Counted from the stretch's first letter, positions 1 through 7,828 are shown. The stretch is 64,000 nucleotides of DNA from Chelatococcus sambhunathii (GCF_001418005.1 NZ_LIOL01000002.1:56990-120989); one strand, 5' to 3'. The notes: generated by a model not told the origin, from the letters alone. A program made the numbers and translations.

Positions 1-4
1 TGAG

Positions 5-236
5 GTCGCTCCCTACGCGGGGGCGCGGATTGAAACGAACGGGGAGGCTGTAGATTGGATCATGGCACCATGTCGCTCCCTACGCGGGGGCGCGGATTGA
101 AACATGTTCGGCCCCCCGTGGCGGTTGTTTTCGAGGAGTCGCTCCCTACGCGGGGGCGCGGATTGAAACGTGCTCGATACCGAGTATGCGGCCATCGGCC
201 TGCTGTCGCTCCCTACGCGGGGGCGCGGATTGAAAC
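5..236 (+). CRISPR. Type I-C-like CRISPR array, leader-distal end
   Basis: Four perfectly identical 32-bp repeats lie at 5-36, 72-103, 138-169 and 205-236, separated by spacers of 35, 34 and 35 bp (37-71, 104-137, 170-204). Each repeat starts GTCGCTCCCTACG, has a GC hairpin (ACGCGGGGGCG region) and ends GGATTGAAAC. That 3' end and length are typical of type I-C repeats, whose conventional orientation puts the leader to the left, here off the window. Bases 1-4 are then the end of another spacer. No cas gene is in the window, so subtype and activity are inferred from the repeat alone. The last repeat shows no degeneration, and no fifth repeat is recognisable after 236. Confidence 0.95.
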
Positions 237-392
237 CGGCTGCAGTCGAGGTCGAACACGATCATCGGGCTCGGCGCAGCGGTGTTGCGGCGGGCTCTCG
301 GCGGATGCGGGCCGCCTGTGCCGTGCGAAGCGTTCGGGGCGCTCTCGCCCCCGATGATGTTGCTCCCGTGGTCAATTCGCTCTGTTGTGGCG

Positions 393-704
393 TCAGACGC
401 CGTCTTCCCCGTCGTCAATCGGCACGAGGAAGAGCACATCAAGGCCCTCCTCCTCGCCGTCGAGGGGTTCGTCCTCGTCGAATGCCTCCGCGTCCTCCTC
501 CATCATGAGGTCGAAGGTCTCGGCTTCCTCCTCGCTTGCCGGGCGCAGGCTGAGCGGCATGATGCCGTCCCACAGAGGCTCGCCATCGCTCGTCATCTGT
601 CTGAGGTCGTTCCTGAAGGCCTCCTGATCGAAGACGGCGCGGGCCTGTTCCTCGTCGGCGTCGATCACGGCGACAGCCTTGCGGCCGATTTCCAGTGTAT
701 ACAT
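393..704 (-). CDS. Small acidic hypothetical protein
   Basis: This 103-residue protein is not assigned to a family. The N-terminal third (MYTLEIGRKAVAVIDAD...) looks like a short beta-alpha unit. The C-terminal half is extremely acidic, with runs such as EEEAETFDLMMEEDAEAFDEDE, and it ends in a more hydrophobic strand (LDVLFLVPIDD). There is no signal peptide or membrane segment, so it is probably cytoplasmic. The ATG at 702-704 has an AAGGA ribosome-binding site about 6 bases upstream, and codon use looks like the neighbouring genes, supporting a real gene. It lies about 155 bp beyond the end of the CRISPR array and is read towards it. Nucleic-acid mimicry or a toxin/antitoxin role is only speculation. 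Confidence 0.7.
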   Translation of the reverse strand: MYTLEIGRKAVAVIDADEEQARAVFDQEAFRNDLRQMTSDGEPLWDGIMPLSLRPASEEEAETFDLMMEEDAEAFDEDEPLDGEEEGLDVLFLVPIDDGEDGV

Positions 705-1015
705 GTGAGGTCCTTCATCTCGGGAAGCGGCGCGAAAGCCTCTGCGCCGTTCCGGTTGGGGCTGTAGCGCGTCCGGGCCGGCGGCACCAGCGCCATCTCA
801 GCGGGTTTCTGTGTCGGATGCGTGGCGGGGCAGCGCGGGGACCAGCGGTCCGGTGATTGCCAAACCGGGCAGCAAAGCTTTGAATGGCGCCGGGGCGCTT
901 CCGCCGCCTCTGATGCCCGGCGATTCGAGGAGGCAACAGGCCGGCGCTTCTCATCCTGATCTTTACAGCTCGTGTTGCGTAATTCCATCCAGCAACCCAA
1001 GCCCGGAGAGGGACG
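705..1015. other. Intergenic, no gene seen
   Basis: This 311-bp gap lies between two divergently transcribed small genes and must hold both promoters. I see no convincing ORF, RNA gene or repeat in it. Confidence 0.5.
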
Positions 1016-1330
1016 ATGTCGGAACAACTCGCCGATGTTCAGAAATATGCGAAGAAACCTGTCAACGAAGCCGCGTTGGCAGGTCTCGCCAAGACGTACC
1101 AGCTGGTGCTCGGCAGGGCCGACAGCCGTTATGTCGCCTGCTCCGATCCGGACGAATGCGCCCGCATCCGCGAGAACTTCCTGAAGAAAAAGCTGGGACT
1201 GACGAGCGGCGATCTCGACGGCGCCATCAAGGCGGTCTGTCAGACGATGAAGGACGACCGCACGAAGTCGCGTCTGACCTTCTATTACCTGTTGGCCGAA
1301 CATTTCGGAAAGCTGGACACCTTCGCCTGA
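1016..1330 (+). CDS. DUF2853 family protein
   Basis: The 104-residue protein matches the DUF2853 pattern: an N-terminal VQKYAKKPVNEAAL helix, the central SRYVACSDPDECARIRENFLKKKLGL block, and the C-terminal KADRTKSRLTFYYLLAE-like block (here KDDRTKSRLTFYYLLAEHFG). Family members are about 100-110 residues long, so it is full length. It is a small soluble helical protein, with known structures but no established function. The ATG follows a GGAGAGGGACG ribosome-binding site. It converges with the lipoprotein gene on the other strand, with a terminator hairpin between them. Confidence 0.9.
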   Translation: MSEQLADVQKYAKKPVNEAALAGLAKTYQLVLGRADSRYVACSDPDECARIRENFLKKKLGLTSGDLDGAIKAVCQTMKDDRTKSRLTFYYLLAEHFGKLDTFA

Positions 1331-1360
1331 GGCGGAAGGGTCACGCCGGAACATCCAGCC

Positions 1361-1390
1361 AAAAAAGGCCGGCGGAGATCCGCCGGCCTT
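1361..1390 (-). terminator. Rho-independent terminator
   Basis: A 12-bp stem (AAGGCCGGCGGA / TCCGCCGGCCTT) has a 2-base centre at 1365-1390. On the minus strand it is followed by six T residues (complement of 1361-1366). It is the terminator of the lipoprotein gene and also lies 30 bp past the DUF2853 stop on the other strand. Confidence 0.85.
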
Positions 1391-1410
1391 CGGCATCGCG
1401 CGCAGCGGCC

Positions 1411-1671
1411 TCAGCAGTCGCGATAGCGACGGCCACGGTAGTAGTAGGTCTGGCACTGGGGCGCCGTCGCCGCACCGATCATGGCACCACCGGCCGCGCC
1501 GATGGCGCCACCGACCAGCGCGCCGCCCGCCGTACCGGTGGCGAGGCCGCCCACGAGGGCGCCGGCGCCGCCGCCGATGAGGGCGCCGCCGACCGCGCGG
1601 TCGCCCGGGTTGCTGGTGTTGCAGGCGGCGAGACCGAAGGCCAGTGCGCCCAGAAGAACGATCTTTTTCAT
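1411..1671 (-). CDS. Glycine-zipper outer-membrane lipoprotein
   Basis: This 86-residue protein has a lipoprotein signal peptide (MKKIVLLGALAFGLAAC, with LAAC as lipobox), so Cys17 is the likely lipidated residue. The middle is a glycine-zipper repeat (GGALIGGGAGALVGG... GGAIGAAGGAMIG) of the YMGG/Omp10-like type, expected to insert in or associate with the membrane. The tail (CQTYYYRGRRYRDC) carries two cysteines and basic and aromatic residues. The start at 1671 is chosen because the lipoprotein signal begins there and GAGGGG lies about 9 bases upstream. An in-frame ATG at 1695 would add eight residues and spoil the signal peptide. The exact role is unknown. Confidence 0.85.
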   Translation of the reverse strand: MKKIVLLGALAFGLAACNTSNPGDRAVGGALIGGGAGALVGGLATGTAGGALVGGAIGAAGGAMIGAATAPQCQTYYYRGRRYRDC

Positions 1672-1818
1672 GAACGGGCCCCTCGAAAGGAACAAGCGAA
1701 TCCGGGCGCACCACGCCCGGCATCCTTCCTCATACGTGGCCGGAGCCGGAAAGCAAATGGCCTTTGCGCACCTGAGCGATGCCGCGGCCGCCGCGAAAGC
1801 CGATCCGGATGTTTGACG

Positions 1819-1895
1819 TGGCGACCCCTGCAGGGCTCGAACCTGCGACCTAGTGCTTAGAAGGCACTTGCTCTATCCAGCTGAGCTAAGGGGCC
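1819..1895 (-). tRNA. tRNA-Arg (anticodon TCT)
   Basis: The 77-nt cloverleaf folds on the minus strand: acceptor GGCCCCT/AGGGGTC (one G-T pair), D arm GCTC..GAGC, anticodon stem AGTGC/GCACT with loop CTTCTAA (anticodon TCT), and T arm GCAGG TTCGAGC CCTGC. The discriminator is G and the terminal CCA is encoded in the DNA. Confidence 0.97.
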
Positions 1896-1917
1896 GTCGC
1901 GTGGTTCGCCGGCCGCG

Positions 1918-2223
1918 TCAGTGCGTCCAGGGTGTCACGCGGTTGAACTTGAAATTGTCCGAATAGGAGATGATGCGGCGCTTCGGGGCAAGCGGCTGCT
2001 CGACGCGATAGGCGATGCCGTTGCGGCGCGCGTAGGCTTCGGCCTCTTCCTGGCTGTCGAAGGAGAGCCTGAGTTGCTGGCGCATGTCCGACGAACTCGT
2101 CCAGCCCATCAACGGCTCGACCTCGCGCGGCTTCTCCGCCTCGTATTCGAGCAGCCAGCGCTTCGTCTTGGCGGTGCCGGATTGCATGGCCGTCTTCGTC
2201 GGCTTGTAGATGCGTGCGATCAT
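1918..2223 (-). CDS. NADH dehydrogenase accessory subunit (ETC complex I, NDUFS4-like)
   Basis: The 101-residue protein matches the ETC complex I subunit conserved region (NDUFS4 family). It starts MIARIYKPTKTAMQSGTAKT, continues WLLEYEAEKPREVEPLMGWTSSSDMRQQLRLSF with the characteristic LMGWTSS..D block, then has SQEEAEAYARRNGIAY and an NFKFNRVTPWTH tail. Alphaproteobacterial complex I contains this small peripheral-arm subunit, encoded away from the nuo operon as here. The ATG at 2221-2223 is preferred over an upstream start because family members begin with this residue; an AGGAAG lies about 13 bases upstream. The gene sits between two tRNA genes on the same strand and may share their promoter region. 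Confidence 0.9.
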   Translation of the reverse strand: MIARIYKPTKTAMQSGTAKTKRWLLEYEAEKPREVEPLMGWTSSSDMRQQLRLSFDSQEEAEAYARRNGIAYRVEQPLAPKRRIISYSDNFKFNRVTPWTH

Positions 2224-2310
2224 TGCTCGGTCGCGGCTTCCTGTGGAAACGGGCTGCAGCCACACCTGACAGACGCCGGAAGGCACCTGCCGGAGCAGCC
2301 TCAGACATGA

Positions 2311-2387
2311 TGGTCGGGGCAGCAGGATTTGAACCTGCGACCCTCTGCTCCCAAAGCAGATGCGCTACCAGACTGCGCTATGCCCCG
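2311..2387 (-). tRNA. tRNA-Pro (anticodon TGG)
   Basis: The 77-nt cloverleaf folds on the minus strand: acceptor CGGGGCA/TGCCCCG, anticodon stem TCTGC/GCAGA with loop TTTGGGA (anticodon TGG), T arm GCAGG TTCAAAT CCTGC, discriminator A and an encoded CCA. Confidence 0.97.
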
Positions 2388-2723
2388 TACCGTTCATGTC
2401 CAAGGTTTTCCTAGTGTTTTCGGCGGGCGAAGGCAAGGGCATCGCGTGCACAATCGGAGCGAAAGGGAGCCGAGATGCACAGCGGCGCACAGCTTGGCGC
2501 CGAGACGGCTGCAGGGCGGCATCGCGTCCGCGGCTGCGCGGGGCAGCTTCGCATGGCCGGCGGGCAGGACATCTGCGGCGGCCAGACCTGCGGCCATGTC
2601 TTAATCATGCGGCGATGCGGCCGACGGGAAGGGCGCGGTCGCGATGACGCTGCCGGCGCAAGGGCCGGGATCGGCGCAAGCGGCAAAGGATCGAAGAAAA
2701 GACCCGGAAACCGCACGACACTT
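2388..2723. other. Intergenic, no gene seen
   Basis: This is about 335 bp upstream of tRNA-Pro and downstream of the cold-shock gene. Open frames here have no plausible start signals or family features. It should hold the tRNA promoter on the minus strand. Confidence 0.5.
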
Positions 2724-2749
2724 GCGGGAGGGCGCATGCGCCCTCCCGC
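2724..2749 (-). terminator. Perfect palindrome, likely cold-shock gene terminator
   Basis: This is a 26-bp perfect inverted repeat (GCGGGAGGGCGCA and its complement), 11 bp beyond the cold-shock stop codon. There is no T run on either strand, so it may act as a stability hairpin or a non-canonical terminator. Confidence 0.6.
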
Positions 2750-2760
2750 CGGAGAAGGTC

Positions 2761-2970
2761 TCAGGCGGCCTGGAGGTTGCCGGCCGAGGTCTTGCCGGTG
2801 CGGCGGTCCGTCTCGAGCTCGTAGGAGATCTTCTGGCCTTCGTTCAGGCTGCGCAGACCGGCGCGCTCGACGGCGCTGATGTGGACGAACACGTCCTTGC
2901 CGCCGTCATCCGGCTGAATGAAGCCATAACCCTTCTGCTCGTTGAACCACTTCACGGTGCCGGTGCTCAT
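2761..2970 (-). CDS. Cold-shock protein, CspA family
   Basis: The 69-residue single cold-shock domain has both RNA-binding motifs: RNP1 as KGYGFIQPD (residues 13-21) and RNP2 as VFVHIS (27-32). The GTVKWFN start and the EGQKISYELE block are also typical. Such proteins bind single-stranded RNA and DNA and melt secondary structure; alphaproteobacteria carry several copies with differing induction. The ATG has an AAGGAT site 9 bases upstream. The non-coding stretch upstream is long (about 365 bp), in line with the long structured leaders of many csp mRNAs, though no specific leader motif was identified. Confidence 0.95.
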   Translation of the reverse strand: MSTGTVKWFNEQKGYGFIQPDDGGKDVFVHISAVERAGLRSLNEGQKISYELETDRRTGKTSAGNLQAA

Positions 2971-3336
2971 TTGTCGTATCCTTCGTCTTCAGGTTGCACG
3001 CGGGCGCGCGCACGCCAAGCGGGCGAGCGCCATTGTCGTCGCAGATTTTGGGGAAGAAGTAGGTAGGTGCGCCTGACTGCGAGGCGTGACAGACCAATAT
3101 TCCGGCCAAATCCCGATAAGGTGACGATAGGGCCCAATTGTGGTCGATGCAAGGCGGTTGGCCGGACGCGTCGGCAGGGATGCCCCAAGGGGCGGAGGGC
3201 GTCGGGGCGAGCCATTGCCGGCTGCGCAAGCCGCCGCTAAAACGGCGCTCGTTCGACATGCGAGAGCGCCGGGGCGAGCGCGGAAGCACGGGCGCCGATG
3301 GCGGCGCCGGGCGGGATTTCCGGAACGGGCGAGAGA
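2971..3336. other. Long divergent intergenic region
   Basis: This 366-bp region lies between the divergent cold-shock and glycosyltransferase genes. It probably contains the csp 5' leader on the minus strand and the promoter of the glycosyl cassette on the plus strand. No ORF or RNA family is recognised. Confidence 0.45.
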
Positions 3337-5067
3337 ATGGCCTTGATCGATGAAAGCACGGCGCCAGCCGGTGTGCGCAAAAAGGGCGCGGTGCAGGGCG
3401 GCGACTGGGCGCAGCGGCTCGTCGCGGCCCTGAGTGCGAGCCATGCGAGGGCGCTCGTCGTCCTCTTCCTCCTGTCCTGCGCGGTCTTCGCGCCGGGTTT
3501 CGCTTCCCTCCAGCCGATGGACCGGGACGAGCCCCGCTTCGCCCAGGCGAGCAAGCAGATGCTCGAGACCGGCGATTTCGTCGACATCCGCTTCCAGGAC
3601 GAGGCGCGTCACAAGAAGCCCGTCGGCATCTACTGGCTGCAGAGCGCGGTCGTCGCCGGGGCGGAGGCGCTCGGCGTCGACAACGCGCGCGCCACCATCG
3701 CCTATTATCGCATCCCCTCCTTCCTCGGCGCGGTGGCGACGGTGCTCGTCACCTACTGGGCGGCGCTCGCCTTCGTGTCGCCGGGTGGGGCGCTGCTTGC
3801 CGGCGCCTTCATGGCCGCTTCCATCCTCCTCGGCGTCGAGGCGCGGCTCGCCAAGACGGATGCGGTGCTGACAGCCACGACCGTGGTGATGTTCGGCTCC
3901 CTGGCGCGGCTCTATCTCTGGCGCGACAGGATCATTCCGGCTGGCACCATAGCCGCCTTCTGGGCTGCCTTCGCCCTCTCCATCCTTGTCAAGGGACCCA
4001 TCGGCCCCATGGTGGTCGGCCTCGCCGGGGCGGCCCTGTCGGTCCGCGCCCGCGCGGTCGGCTGGCTGAAGGGCCTCAGGCCCGGCTGGGGACTGCTGCT
4101 GACGGCGCTCATCGTCGCGCCGTGGTTCATCGCTATCGCCATGAAGACGGGCGGCGCCTTCTTCGATGAATCGGTCGGCAAGGACATGCTGGCCAAGGTC
4201 GGCTCGGGCCAGGAGAAGCACTGGGCTCCGCCCGGCTTCTATCTCCTCGCCTTCTTCGGCACGTTCTGGCCGGCGGCCGTGCTCACGGCCATCGCCCTGC
4301 CGCTCGCCTGGCGATGGCGGGCGGAGCCCTGGGTCGCGGTGTGCCTCGCCTGGGTGCTGCCGTCCTGGATCATCTTCGAGGCCGTGCCGACCAAGCTGCC
4401 GCATTACGTGCTGCCCCTCTATCCGGCCCTTGCCATCTTCACGGTCAAGGTCATGGAGCTCGGCGAGGTCGGGCCGCATCGCCCCGCGGCCGTACCGGCG
4501 GCGCTGCTCATTCCCTTCATTCCACTCGGCTTGCTGATTGGCCTCGGCATCGCCGGCCATCAGCTCGACGGGGTGCCGCCCTATGCGGGCATGCCGGGGA
4601 TGCTCGTCGCCACCCTCGTCGCCGTCTGGGCCTGGCTCGCCTTCCGGCGCGGGGCGGTCATCAAGACGGCGGTGCTCGCCATCGCCGCCTCGCTCGTGCT
4701 GTCGGCCTCCGTGTGGGGGCTCACGCAGCCGCTGCTGCGCGCGCTGAAGCTGTCGCCGCGGCTCGCGGAGGCGGTCACATCGATCGACTGTCCGTCGCCG
4801 CAGGTCGTGACGGTCGGCTATCGCGAGCCGAGCCTGGTCTTCCTCGTCGGCACCGATCTGGCGATGGCCTCGGACGGGCAGGCGGCGGCCGCCTTCCTCG
4901 ACGGCCCCGGGTGCCGCATCGCGCTCGTTGAGGCGCGGGCGGAACAGGAATTCCTTGCGTCGCTCGGCGAGATGGGAAAAACACCACGTCTCGTCACACG
5001 GGTGCCGGGATTCAATATCAACGGAGGGCGCAAGCTCGATGTCGGCGTTTACGTCACGGGCGAATGA
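3337..5067 (+). CDS. GT39/GT83-type membrane glycosyltransferase (ArnT-like)
   Basis: This integral-membrane protein has about 576 residues and roughly 11-12 predicted hydrophobic helices. After the first helix comes a periplasmic loop with the DRDEPRFAQASKQML motif of PMT/ArnT-type transferases, whose acidic pair is catalytic, then HKKPVGIYWLQ. The family moves a sugar from a polyprenyl-phosphate donor to lipid A or another envelope acceptor on the periplasmic side. The next two genes, a GT2 polyprenyl-phosphate sugar synthase and a LAB_N protein, supply the matching donor pathway. The ATG at 3337 is chosen for its GAGAGA just upstream; an in-frame ATG at 3298 would add 13 residues. The sugar and acceptor cannot be read from sequence. 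Confidence 0.85.
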   Translation: MALIDESTAPAGVRKKGAVQGGDWAQRLVAALSASHARALVVLFLLSCAVFAPGFASLQPMDRDEPRFAQASKQMLETGDFVDIRFQDEARHKKPVGIYWLQSAVVAGAEALGVDNARATIAYYRIPSFLGAVATVLVTYWAALAFVSPGGALLAGAFMAASILLGVEARLAKTDAVLTATTVVMFGSLARLYLWRDRIIPAGTIAAFWAAFALSILVKGPIGPMVVGLAGAALSVRARAVGWLKGLRPGWGLLLTALIVAPWFIAIAMKTGGAFFDESVGKDMLAKVGSGQEKHWAPPGFYLLAFFGTFWPAAVLTAIALPLAWRWRAEPWVAVCLAWVLPSWIIFEAVPTKLPHYVLPLYPALAIFTVKVMELGEVGPHRPAAVPAALLIPFIPLGLLIGLGIAGHQLDGVPPYAGMPGMLVATLVAVWAWLAFRRGAVIKTAVLAIAASLVLSASVWGLTQPLLRALKLSPRLAEAVTSIDCPSPQVVTVGYREPSLVFLVGTDLAMASDGQAAAAFLDGPGCRIALVEARAEQEFLASLGEMGKTPRLVTRVPGFNINGGRKLDVGVYVTGE

Positions 5068-5119
5068 GGACCATTGCTTGTGAGCCCCGCCGGCTGTCCG
5101 GTTGCCTGCAAGGTTTGAG

Positions 5120-5872
5120 ATGAACGATCAATCGCAGATCGATGCCCCGGCACCGCGCGTGAGCATCGTCGTGCCGGTGAAGAACGAGGCTGGCAACATC
5201 GCGCCGCTGGTGGCCGAGATCGAGCGCGCCTGCGCCGGCCTTGCCCCCTTCGAGGTGATCTACGTCGATGACGGGTCGAGCGACGGCACCGGCATGGAGC
5301 TGGCGCGGCTGGCGGCCGAGCGGCCGTGGCTGAGGCGGTTGCGGCGCGAGCGCTCGGCCGGGCAGAGCGCCGCCGTCCGGGCGGGCGCGCGCGTGGCGCG
5401 GGCGCCGATCATCGTGACCATCGACGGCGACGGCCAGAACGACCCCGCCTTCATCCCCAAGCTCGTCGCCGCGCTCGAAGCGGGCGGGCCGGGCGTCGGG
5501 CTTGCGGCCGGCCAGCGTCTCGGACGCAAGGACACGGGCTTCAAGCGCATGCAGTCACGCATCGCCAACAAGGTCCGCCGCGCCGTCCTCGGCGACGGCA
5601 CCCGCGATACGGGATGCGGCCTCAAGGCGGTGCGGCGGGACATCTTCCTGAGCCTGCCCTACTTCGACGCCATTCATCGCTTCATGCCGGCCCTCGTCAA
5701 GCGCGAGGGCTACGACGTGGTGCTCGTCGACGTGGTCGACCGGCCGCGCCTGACCGGGCAGTCCAACTACGGGCTGTTCGACCGTCTGTGGGTCGGGATC
5801 CTCGATCTCTGCGGCGTTTGGTGGCTCATCCGCCGCTGCCGGCGGGCGGCGCCCGCCGAGGAGTTGAAGTAA
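5120..5872 (+). CDS. GT2 polyprenyl-phosphate sugar synthase (DPM1/ArnC-like)
   Basis: The 250-residue GT2 protein has the GT-A signature: VSIVVPVKNEAGNI near the N terminus, IYVDDGSSDGT for nucleotide-sugar binding, and TIDGDGQNDP as the DXD-like metal site. RDTGCGLKAVRRDIF and QSNYGLFDRLWVG then resemble dolichol-phosphate mannose synthases and ArnC. There is a hydrophobic stretch near the C terminus but no long C-terminal membrane domain. It probably loads a sugar onto undecaprenyl-type phosphate for the upstream GT39/83 enzyme. The ATG at 5120 has AAGG 7 bases upstream. The stop overlaps the next start (TAATG), showing translational coupling. Rhizobial RgtE has an analogous role; equivalence is inference. 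Confidence 0.88.
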   Translation: MNDQSQIDAPAPRVSIVVPVKNEAGNIAPLVAEIERACAGLAPFEVIYVDDGSSDGTGMELARLAAERPWLRRLRRERSAGQSAAVRAGARVARAPIIVTIDGDGQNDPAFIPKLVAALEAGGPGVGLAAGQRLGRKDTGFKRMQSRIANKVRRAVLGDGTRDTGCGLKAVRRDIFLSLPYFDAIHRFMPALVKREGYDVVLVDVVDRPRLTGQSNYGLFDRLWVGILDLCGVWWLIRRCRRAAPAEELK

Positions 5873-6213
5873 TGCTCGTCATCTCGTTGTCGCGCGAAAT
5901 CGGCGGCTACCTCTACGAGGTCTTCATCGCCAACTTCGACTTCTGGCTGGCGCTTGGCCTCATCGGCCAGCTGCTCTTCGCCATGCGCTTCGTCGTGCAG
6001 TGGGTGGCGAGCGAGCGCGAGCAGCGCAGCGTCATCCCGGTCGCCTTCTGGTTCTTCTCCATCGGCGGCGGGCTCATCACGCTCGTCTACGGGCTCTACA
6101 AGCGCGAGCCGGTGATCATCCTGGGCCAAGCATTCAGCATCTTCATCTACCTGCGCAACCTCGTCTTCATCACCCGCGAGCGGCGCGCCGCGCGCTCGGC
6201 CGCCAAGGGCTGA
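5872..6213 (+). CDS. LAB_N (lipid A biosynthesis N-terminal) membrane protein
   Basis: This small integral-membrane protein of 113 residues has the LAB_N domain, a region otherwise found at the N terminus of some lipid-A-disaccharide synthases. The core is GLIGQLLFAMRFVVQWVASEREQRSVIPVAFWFFSIGGGLITLVYGLYKREPVIILGQ, with about three to four short helices and conserved Q/R residues in membrane-facing positions. Stand-alone LAB_N proteins usually sit beside ArnC-like and ArnT-like transferases, as here, and may help move the lipid-linked sugar across the membrane. The start overlaps the preceding stop by one base, behind a GAGGAG site. A flippase-like role is inference from context. Confidence 0.85.
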   Translation: MLVISLSREIGGYLYEVFIANFDFWLALGLIGQLLFAMRFVVQWVASEREQRSVIPVAFWFFSIGGGLITLVYGLYKREPVIILGQAFSIFIYLRNLVFITRERRAARSAAKG

Positions 6214-6251
6214 AGGCGCCGCGCTGGTTGTCGGGCGGGAAACGCAAGCGG

Positions 6252-6277
6252 GAGCAATGCGTTATGCCCCGTTGCTC
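6252..6277. terminator. Stem-loop between convergent genes
   Basis: An 8-bp stem (GAGCAATG / CGTTGCTC with one G-T pair) and a 10-base loop lie in the 79-bp gap between two convergent genes. There is no T run, so it is a weak bidirectional terminator candidate. Confidence 0.35.
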
Positions 6278-6292
6278 GGAAAGTGAATCCGC

Positions 6293-7471
6293 TTAGCCGG
6301 CAGCCTTCAGCCGCGCGAAACCGGCATCGAGATCGGCCTTCAGGTCGTCGAGATCCTCGAGACCGACCTGCAGGCGCAGGCACGGGCCGCCCGGGTTCCA
6401 GGCGCTTGCCGTGCGATAGCTGCGGCAGTCGAAGGGGATGATCAGGCTCTCGAAGCCGCCCCACGAAAAGCCCATGCCGAAGAGTTCGAGCCCGTCGAGG
6501 AGGGCGGCGACGGCCTTCTGCGATGCCGGATGAAGAACGATGGAGAAGACGCCGGTCGAGCCGAGGAAGTCGCGCTTCCATGTCTCGTGGCCGGGGCAGG
6601 AGGTGAGCGCCGGGTGCCGCACCTGCTTCACCTCCGGGCGCGCCTCGAGCCAGGCCGCGAGGTCGAGCGCCTGCTTCTCGGCCTCCTTGAGGCGCAGCTG
6701 CATCGTGCGCATGCCGCGCAGGGCGAGGAACGTGTCTTCCGGGCCGGCGCAGGCGCCGAAGGCATCGAAGGTGGCGCGCAGGGCAGGCCAGCAGCGGTCT
6801 GTGGCGGAGACGAGGCCGATGAGCAGGTCGGAGTGGCCGCCGAGATACTTGGTGCCGGCCTCGATGGCGATGTCGGCGCCGCGCTCGTGCGGCGGATAGA
6901 ACAGGGGGGTCGCCCAAGTGTTGTCGAGCAGCACGAGGGCGCCGCGCTGATGGGCTACCTCGGCGATGGCCGGCACGTCCTGCACCTCGAAGGTCTGTGA
7001 GCCCGGCGTCTCGGTGAAGACGACCGACGTGTTGTCCTTCATCAAAGCGGCGATGCCGGCGCCGACGAGCGGGTCGAAATAGTCGACCGCGACGCCCATG
7101 CGCTTCAGCACCGTGTCGCAGAAATGGCGCGTCGGCTGGTAGACGCTGTCGGTCACGAGCACGTGGTCGCCCGCCTTGACCGAGGCGAGTAGCGCGATCG
7201 TGACGGCCGCGAGGCCGGAGGGGACGACGATGGTGCCGGCGGCGCCGGTCAGGTCCGTCCAGGCGCTCTCGAGGGCCGAGATCGTCGGCGTGCCCTTGGT
7301 GCCATAGGTATAGCGCGCCTTGCGATGGACCAGCGCGTCCATCGTCGGATAGAGCACGGTCGAACCGCGGTAGACCGGGGTGTTGATGAAGCCGAATTGC
7401 TCGTCGGGGTTGCGCCCGGCGGTGACGAGGCGGGTGCGGATGCCGCGCGGTCTGTCGGTGCTGGAAGACAT
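6293..7471 (-). CDS. metC: Cystathionine beta-lyase
   Basis: The 392-residue PLP enzyme belongs to the Cys/Met metabolism fold-type I family. It has TKYLGGHSDLLIG with the Schiff-base lysine, VPSGLAAVTIALLASVKAGDHVL for the phosphate cup, and VFTETPGSQTFEVQD and LLDNTWATPLFYPP, where the Asp contacts the PLP ring. The C-terminal SWGGFESLIIPF block and VGLEDLDDLKADLDAGF ending are typical of MetC. It cleaves cystathionine to homocysteine, pyruvate and ammonia. The start at 7471 (MSSSTDRP) is chosen because the 32 residues upstream of it are Pro/Arg-rich and not family-like; the ribosome-binding site is weak. It may also act as a broad cysteine-S-conjugate lyase. Confidence 0.9.
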   Translation of the reverse strand: MSSSTDRPRGIRTRLVTAGRNPDEQFGFINTPVYRGSTVLYPTMDALVHRKARYTYGTKGTPTISALESAWTDLTGAAGTIVVPSGLAAVTIALLASVKAGDHVLVTDSVYQPTRHFCDTVLKRMGVAVDYFDPLVGAGIAALMKDNTSVVFTETPGSQTFEVQDVPAIAEVAHQRGALVLLDNTWATPLFYPPHERGADIAIEAGTKYLGGHSDLLIGLVSATDRCWPALRATFDAFGACAGPEDTFLALRGMRTMQLRLKEAEKQALDLAAWLEARPEVKQVRHPALTSCPGHETWKRDFLGSTGVFSIVLHPASQKAVAALLDGLELFGMGFSWGGFESLIIPFDCRSYRTASAWNPGGPCLRLQVGLEDLDDLKADLDAGFARLKAAG

Positions 7472-7828
7472 GCCTGTGGAAAACCCTGGGGGTCGTGAGC
7501 GTGGATGTCCGGATGTTTGGACTGGCGTTCCCGCTGCCGTCAAGCCGTGCCGCTGCGACGGAGCCACGTGTTTTGCGGGGAGAGCGGCGACCGACCGTCG
7601 TTCTGCCCCTTTTGTGCCATGAGTTTGTCACGGTTGTGCTTGACCGGCTCAACAAAGTCGAATGTGATGCATAACAGTCCGTGATGCATGGAGCCTGCGC
7701 CGGAGATGCCGTCCCCCGCCTGGTCGGGTATGGTGGCCGGTCGCGATGGGCCTGCCCGGAGCGAGGGGAGGTCCGATGAACAGGCCTTTTCCGGTTCCGA
7801 CGGACCTTCAGAGTGGGAGATTCAATCA
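7472..7828. other. Divergent promoter region of metC and aapJ
   Basis: This 357-bp non-coding stretch separates divergent metC and aapJ. A TTGACC lies near 7642 on the plus strand, but no matching -10 is convincing. A repeated GTGATGCAT occurs at about 7665-7690 (TGTGATGCATAACAGTCCGTGATGCATGG), a possible direct-repeat regulator site. No ORF is convincing. Confidence 0.4.

Noticed and set aside
237-270. Fragment of a gene truncated by the CRISPR array (minus strand MIVFDLDCSR)
   Set aside because: Ten codons are too few to assign; it could equally be a spacer or chance. Kept only as a remark in the CRISPR finding.
2989-4560. A long minus-strand open frame opposite the GT39/83 gene
   Set aside because: It is antisense to a well-supported membrane protein and has shadow-type composition.
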